Below, in pieces: positions 60,030-64,000 of a DNA stretch of 64,000 nucleotides. The position numbers were made by a program, and so were the translations under genes. This stretch comes from Cladorhizidae sp. MBARI D1340-BT2 (lineage: Eukaryota; Porifera; Demospongiae; Poecilosclerida; Cladorhizidae): NCBI GenBank assembly GCA_028752905.1, contig JAQNBH010000011.1, forward strand, positions 26,082,833-26,146,832, read 5' to 3'. The stretch's first letter is position 1; every line of letters starts with the position of its first letter. The notes under the pieces were generated by a model that saw nothing but the letters and a program-made list of their open reading frames with translations, had not been told where the DNA came from and searched no databases.

Positions 60030-60497
60030 TGATGCTCTGACCTGATTCACCATCAAGGACATGCTCCTTGTGAGAGATGACTATAACCTGGCCCACTATC
60101 AAGGACTTGCACCTTGTTGGAAATGATCCTCTGACCTGACTCACACCATCAAGGACATGCACCTTGTGAGAGATGATGCTCTGACCTGGCCCACCATCAA
60201 GGACATGCACCTTGTGAGAGATGATGCTCTGACCTGGCCCACCATCAGGATATGCACCTTGTGAGAGATGATGCTTTGACCTGGCCCACCATCAACCTTG
60301 TGAGGGATGACACTCTGACCTGAGTCACCATCAAGGACATGCACCTTGTGAGAGATGATGCTCTGACCCGAGTCACCAGCAAGGACATTCACCTTGTGAG
60401 AGATGATGCTCTGACCTGGCCCACCATCAAGGACATGCACTTTGTGAGAGATGATGCTCTCACCTGGCCCACCATCAAGGACATTCACCTTGTGACT
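60030..60497. repeat. 48-bp tandem repeat array
   Basis: About ten units of a 48-mer containing CACCTTGTGAGAGATGATGC, TCTGACCTGGCCCACC and ATCAAGGACATG. The first units are diverged and shortened. 48 is a multiple of three, which gives open frames on both strands (HLVRDDALTWPTIKD-type on +), but there is no independent sign of coding. Confidence 0.93.
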
Positions 60498-63400
60498 TTT
60501 GTGAGAAATATTCCATTTTTAAGCTCTATTTTGCGACAATTGGGATAGTTTAGTGCATTTTTTTTTTAAAGTATGAAATCGCTCAAACTTGTACTCTTTA
60601 AATGAGAGTAAATGTCTTTTTATGAGAAATCTGCCGTTTTAACTGAAAAAACCTCTACTTTGCTCCAATTGGGACGTTTTTCAGCATTTTGAGGAAAAAC
60701 TGTATCGAATCGCTCATTCTTTTCAAAAGGTACAAACTAGCTTCCTTACAATATTATGGAACTGTTTCTACTCTTTTAAACTACAGAAAAGTCTTTTGGT
60801 GAGAAATCAACTTTTTATCCGTAAGATGCTCCATTTTGCTCCAATTGGTACGTTTTTGAGGGAAAAAAGGCTAAGTCTCTCAAAATCGCTATTTAGCTTC
60901 CTCTTCAACATTATGGAACTATTCAAAAGTGAACTGTTTCTACTCTTTAAATGACAGAAAACATTTTGCTGAGAATATCACCTTTTTAACCGAAAGCAGC
61001 TCTCTATTTTGCTCCAATAGGGACGTATTTCGCTCATTCTTGTCAAAATGGGCACATTAGCTTCCTTTTCAACATTATAGAACTGTTTCTACTCTTTAAA
61101 CGTCTGAAAACGTCTTTTGGTGAGAAATCTTCCGTTTTTAACCTACCAATTGGGTGCATTTTTGAGTGTTTTGAGGAAAAAATGTCTGAAATCGCAAATT
61201 CAATTCAAAATGTGCGTTACTTTTCAGCATTTCACGACAGAAAAGGTATTTTGGTGGGAAATCTCCCATTTGTAACCGAAAGAAGCTCTACATTGCTCCA
61301 ATAGGGACGTTTTTGAGCATTTTTAGAAAAAATTGTCAGAAATCGCTCATTCTTTTCAAAATGGGCACTTTTAGCTTACTTTTCTACATTATTGAACTGT
61401 TTCTACCTCTTTAAACAAGGGTAAATGTCTTTTATTGAGAAATCTTCCGTTTTTAATGAAAGAAGCTCCCAATTGGTACGTTTTAGAACGTTTTGAAGAA
61501 AAACGGTCTAAATCTGTCAAAAGCACATTAGTTTCCTCTTCAACATTATGGAACTGTTTCTACTCTTTAAATGATTGAAAACTTTTTTTTGAGAAATATC
61601 CTTTTTAACTGAAAGCAGCTCTATTTTTTTAGCGTTTTGAGGAATAACCGTCTCATTCTTTTCAAAATGGGCACATTAGCTTCATTTTCAACATTATAGA
61701 ACTATTCTACTCTTTAAACAAGAAACGTCTTTTGGTGAGAAATCTTCCGTTTTTAACCGAAAGTAACTACTTTGATCCAATTGGGACTTTTTGAGTGTTT
61801 TGAGGAAAAACTGTCTGAAATCGCTCATACTTGTCAAAATGGGCACTTTAGCTTACTTTTCATTCAACATTATTGAACTGTTTCTACCTCCTTAAACAGG
61901 AGTAAATGTCTTTTGGTGAGAAATCTTCCGTTTTAAAAAGAAAGAAGCTCCCAATTGGTACGTTTTAGAGCGTTTTGAAGTAAAACTGTTTAAATCTTGT
62001 CAAAATGGCACATTAGCTTCCTCTTCAACATTATAAAACTGTTTCTACACTTAAATGACAGAAAACGTCGAATATCCTTTTTAACTGAAAGAGCTCTATT
62101 TTGAGCTTTTTGAGGGATAACAGTCTTATTCTGTCAAAATGGGCACATTATCAACATTATAGAACTGTTTCTACTCTTTAAATGACAGAAAATGTCTTTT
62201 GGTGAGAAATATTTCGTTTTTAACCGAAAGAAATTTTATTTTGCTCCAAGGGACGTTTTTGAGCGTTTTTAGGAAAAACTGTCTGCAATCGCTCAATTTT
62301 GTCAAAATGGCAAATTATCCAACATTATGGAACCGTACTCTTAAAATGTCAGAAAACATTTTTGCTAACTATTTTACTGCATTTTGGAAGTTTTTAAGCG
62401 TTTTAAAGAAAAACGGTCTGACATCGCTCATTCATTTGAACATTATAGAACTGTTTGTACTCGAAAAACAGTCTTACACTTGGTGAGAAATCTGTTTTTA
62501 ACAGAGCTCGCAGGATCTTTTAGTGCGTTTTCAGGAAAAACTGTCTGCAATCGCTCAATTTTGTCAAAATGGCAAATTAACCAACATTATGGAACTGTAC
62601 TCTTAAAATGTCAAACATTTTTGCTAACTCTATTTTACTGCATTTTGGACGTTTTTAAGCGTTTTAAAGAAAAACAGTGACATCGCTCATTCTTGCAATT
62701 GGCTTCCATTTGAACATTATAGAACTGTTTGTACTCGAAAAACAGTCTTACACTTTTGGTGAGAAATGTTTTTAACAGAACTCGCAGGATCTTTTAGTGC
62801 GTTTTGAGGAAAAACGGTCTGAAATCGCTCAATCTTGTTAAAATGGCAAATAAGCTTCCATATCAACATTATGGAACTGTTTCTACTCTTTAAATGCAGA
62901 AAACGTCTTTTGAAGCTATATTTTACTCAATTTGGGATGTTTTTGAGCTTTTGGTGGAAAAAACTCTGAAATCGCTCATTCTTGTCCATAAACGACAGAA
63001 ACGTCTTTTCGTGAGAAATCTTCCGATTTTAACCGAAAGAAGCTCTATTTTGTTCCAATTGGGTCGTTTTTGAGCGTTTTGAGGAAAAACTGTCTGAAAT
63101 CGCTCAAAATGGCTTCCTTTTAACATTATGGAACTACTTCTACTCTCTTACGTCAGAAAACGTCTTTTGGTGAGAAATCTCCCCTTATTAAGCGATTGGT
63201 TTATATTAATACATTTTAAGCAAGTCTTAAATCGATAAAATATGCATATATGTTACTTGTCAACAATATGGAACTGTTCCTACTCTTTAAACAACAGATA
63301 ATGTTTTTTGGTGAGAAATCTTCCATTTTTATCCGTCCTAGAACATTATTGAGTATTTTGAGTGAAAACTGTCTTAAGTCGCTAAATCTTTTCAAAATTA

Positions 63401-64000
63401 GAGAATTAGCTTCCTTTTCAACATTTTGGAACAGTTTCTACTCTTTAAACGACAGTAAAAGTCTAATTTCCGATTTTTAACAGAAAAAAGATCTCCAATA
63501 GTAAAAACAGTCTTAAATCGCTCAAACTTTTCAAAATGGCTTCCTTTTAAACATTTATGAACTCTGTCTCTGAATGACAAAAACATCTTTTGGTTTCAGA
63601 GTAATCTACCCTTTTTAACCGAAAGGAGATCCAATAAGGTCGTTTTTGAGCATTTTGAGGAAAAAATGTCTGAAATCAGCTTATTTTTCAACATTATGGA
63701 ACTGTTTCTACCTCTTTAAACGATACTAAATGTCTTTTTGTGAGAAATCTTCCGTTTTAAACCGAAAGCAGCTCTATTTTGCACCAATTGGTATGTCTTT
63801 GAAGAAATATTATCTGAAATCGTTACATCTTGTCAAAATGGCACTTTAGCTTACTTTTCATTCAACATTATTGAACTGTTTCTACCTCCTTAAACAGGAG
63901 TAAATGTCTTTTGGTGAGAAATCTTCCGTTTTAAAAAGAAAGAAGCTCCCAATTGGTACGTTTTAGAGCGTTTTGAAGTAAAACTGTTTAAATCTTGTCA
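60498..64000. repeat. About 179-bp satellite array, runs off the window
   Basis: Tandem units with landmarks TCTTTTGGTGAGAAATCTTC, CGTTTTTAACCGAAAGAAGC, TCCAATTGGGACGTTTTTGA, GCGTTTTGAGGAAAAACTG and CAACATTATGGAACTG. The full consensus is about 179 bp. Many units have lost internal segments, so spacing ranges from about 130 to 290 bp. A segment at about 61843-62002 reappears essentially unchanged at 63841-64000, an offset of about 1998 bp, so there is a higher-order level too. A 262-bp sub-repeat occurs at 62281/62543. The array continues past the window end. Confidence 0.92.

Noticed and set aside
48025..60497. CRISPR-like repeat-spacer arrays
   Set aside because: Units are head-to-tail without unique spacers, and the sequence is from an animal nuclear genome.

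Overview
The window looks like nuclear DNA of an animal, most likely a demosponge. It is AT-rich, with short exons, GT-AG introns and long tandem arrays. The best organism clue is a nuclear copy of mitochondrial DNA at about 10.50-11.11 kb. Its cox1 fragments read correctly only if TGA is Trp and AGA is Arg (translation table 4, used by sponges and cnidarians), and it ends in part of a tRNA-Lys(UUU). Cnidarian mitochondria have lost trnK, so a sponge fits better. Tandem SRCR and Calx-beta exons are also typical of sponge surface and secreted proteins.

0.9-31.8 kb, + strand: fifteen exon-sized SRCR (scavenger receptor cysteine-rich) units, nearly all flanked by phase-1 introns. Two types alternate. 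Type A is about 312 nt. Type B is about 336-345 nt and carries an N-terminal extension with a CxxC-like motif. The repeating unit is an A-B pair of about 2.3-3.1 kb including introns, so the array grew by duplication of a two-exon segment. Only five units (2, 7, 8, 14, 15) look fully intact. Unit 9 has an intact frame but a mutated splice donor, and the others carry stops, frameshifts or a truncation. Because the exons are symmetric, skipping a broken one keeps the frame.

Insertions in the array: a hAT-Charlie-like element (about 7.11-9.59 kb), the mitochondrial insert, and a Ty3/gypsy element on the minus strand (19.77-27.90 kb) with the unusual order gag-PR-IN-RT-RH seen in Gmr1-like elements. 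A ZMYM1/TTF-type hAT element (20.91-24.32 kb) sits inside its RT gene just before the YxDD box. The upstream LTR of the gypsy element is cut to about 39 bp and fused to half an SRCR exon.

31.8-47.7 kb, + strand: a small cysteine-rich exon (35.88 kb) with a decayed copy (37.15 kb), then eight exons that form half-domains of Calx-beta repeats. All are compatible with phase-1 splicing from the SRCR exons, so this may be one large extracellular protein of SRCR, Cys-rich and Calx-beta modules; the link between exons is inferred. The last Calx-beta exon is frameshifted and is followed directly by repeats.

48.0-64.0 kb: four different tandem arrays. They are a 24-bp minisatellite with a 1809-bp higher-order repeat (48.0-55.5 kb), a 34-bp array (55.5-56.2 kb), a 48-bp array (60.0-60.5 kb) and a roughly 179-bp satellite (60.5 kb to the window end). 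Between them lie a decayed hAT element with 8-bp target duplications (56.53-57.94 kb) and the 3' end of a separate minus-strand gene (59.30-59.51 kb) with one transmembrane segment and a short cytoplasmic tail.
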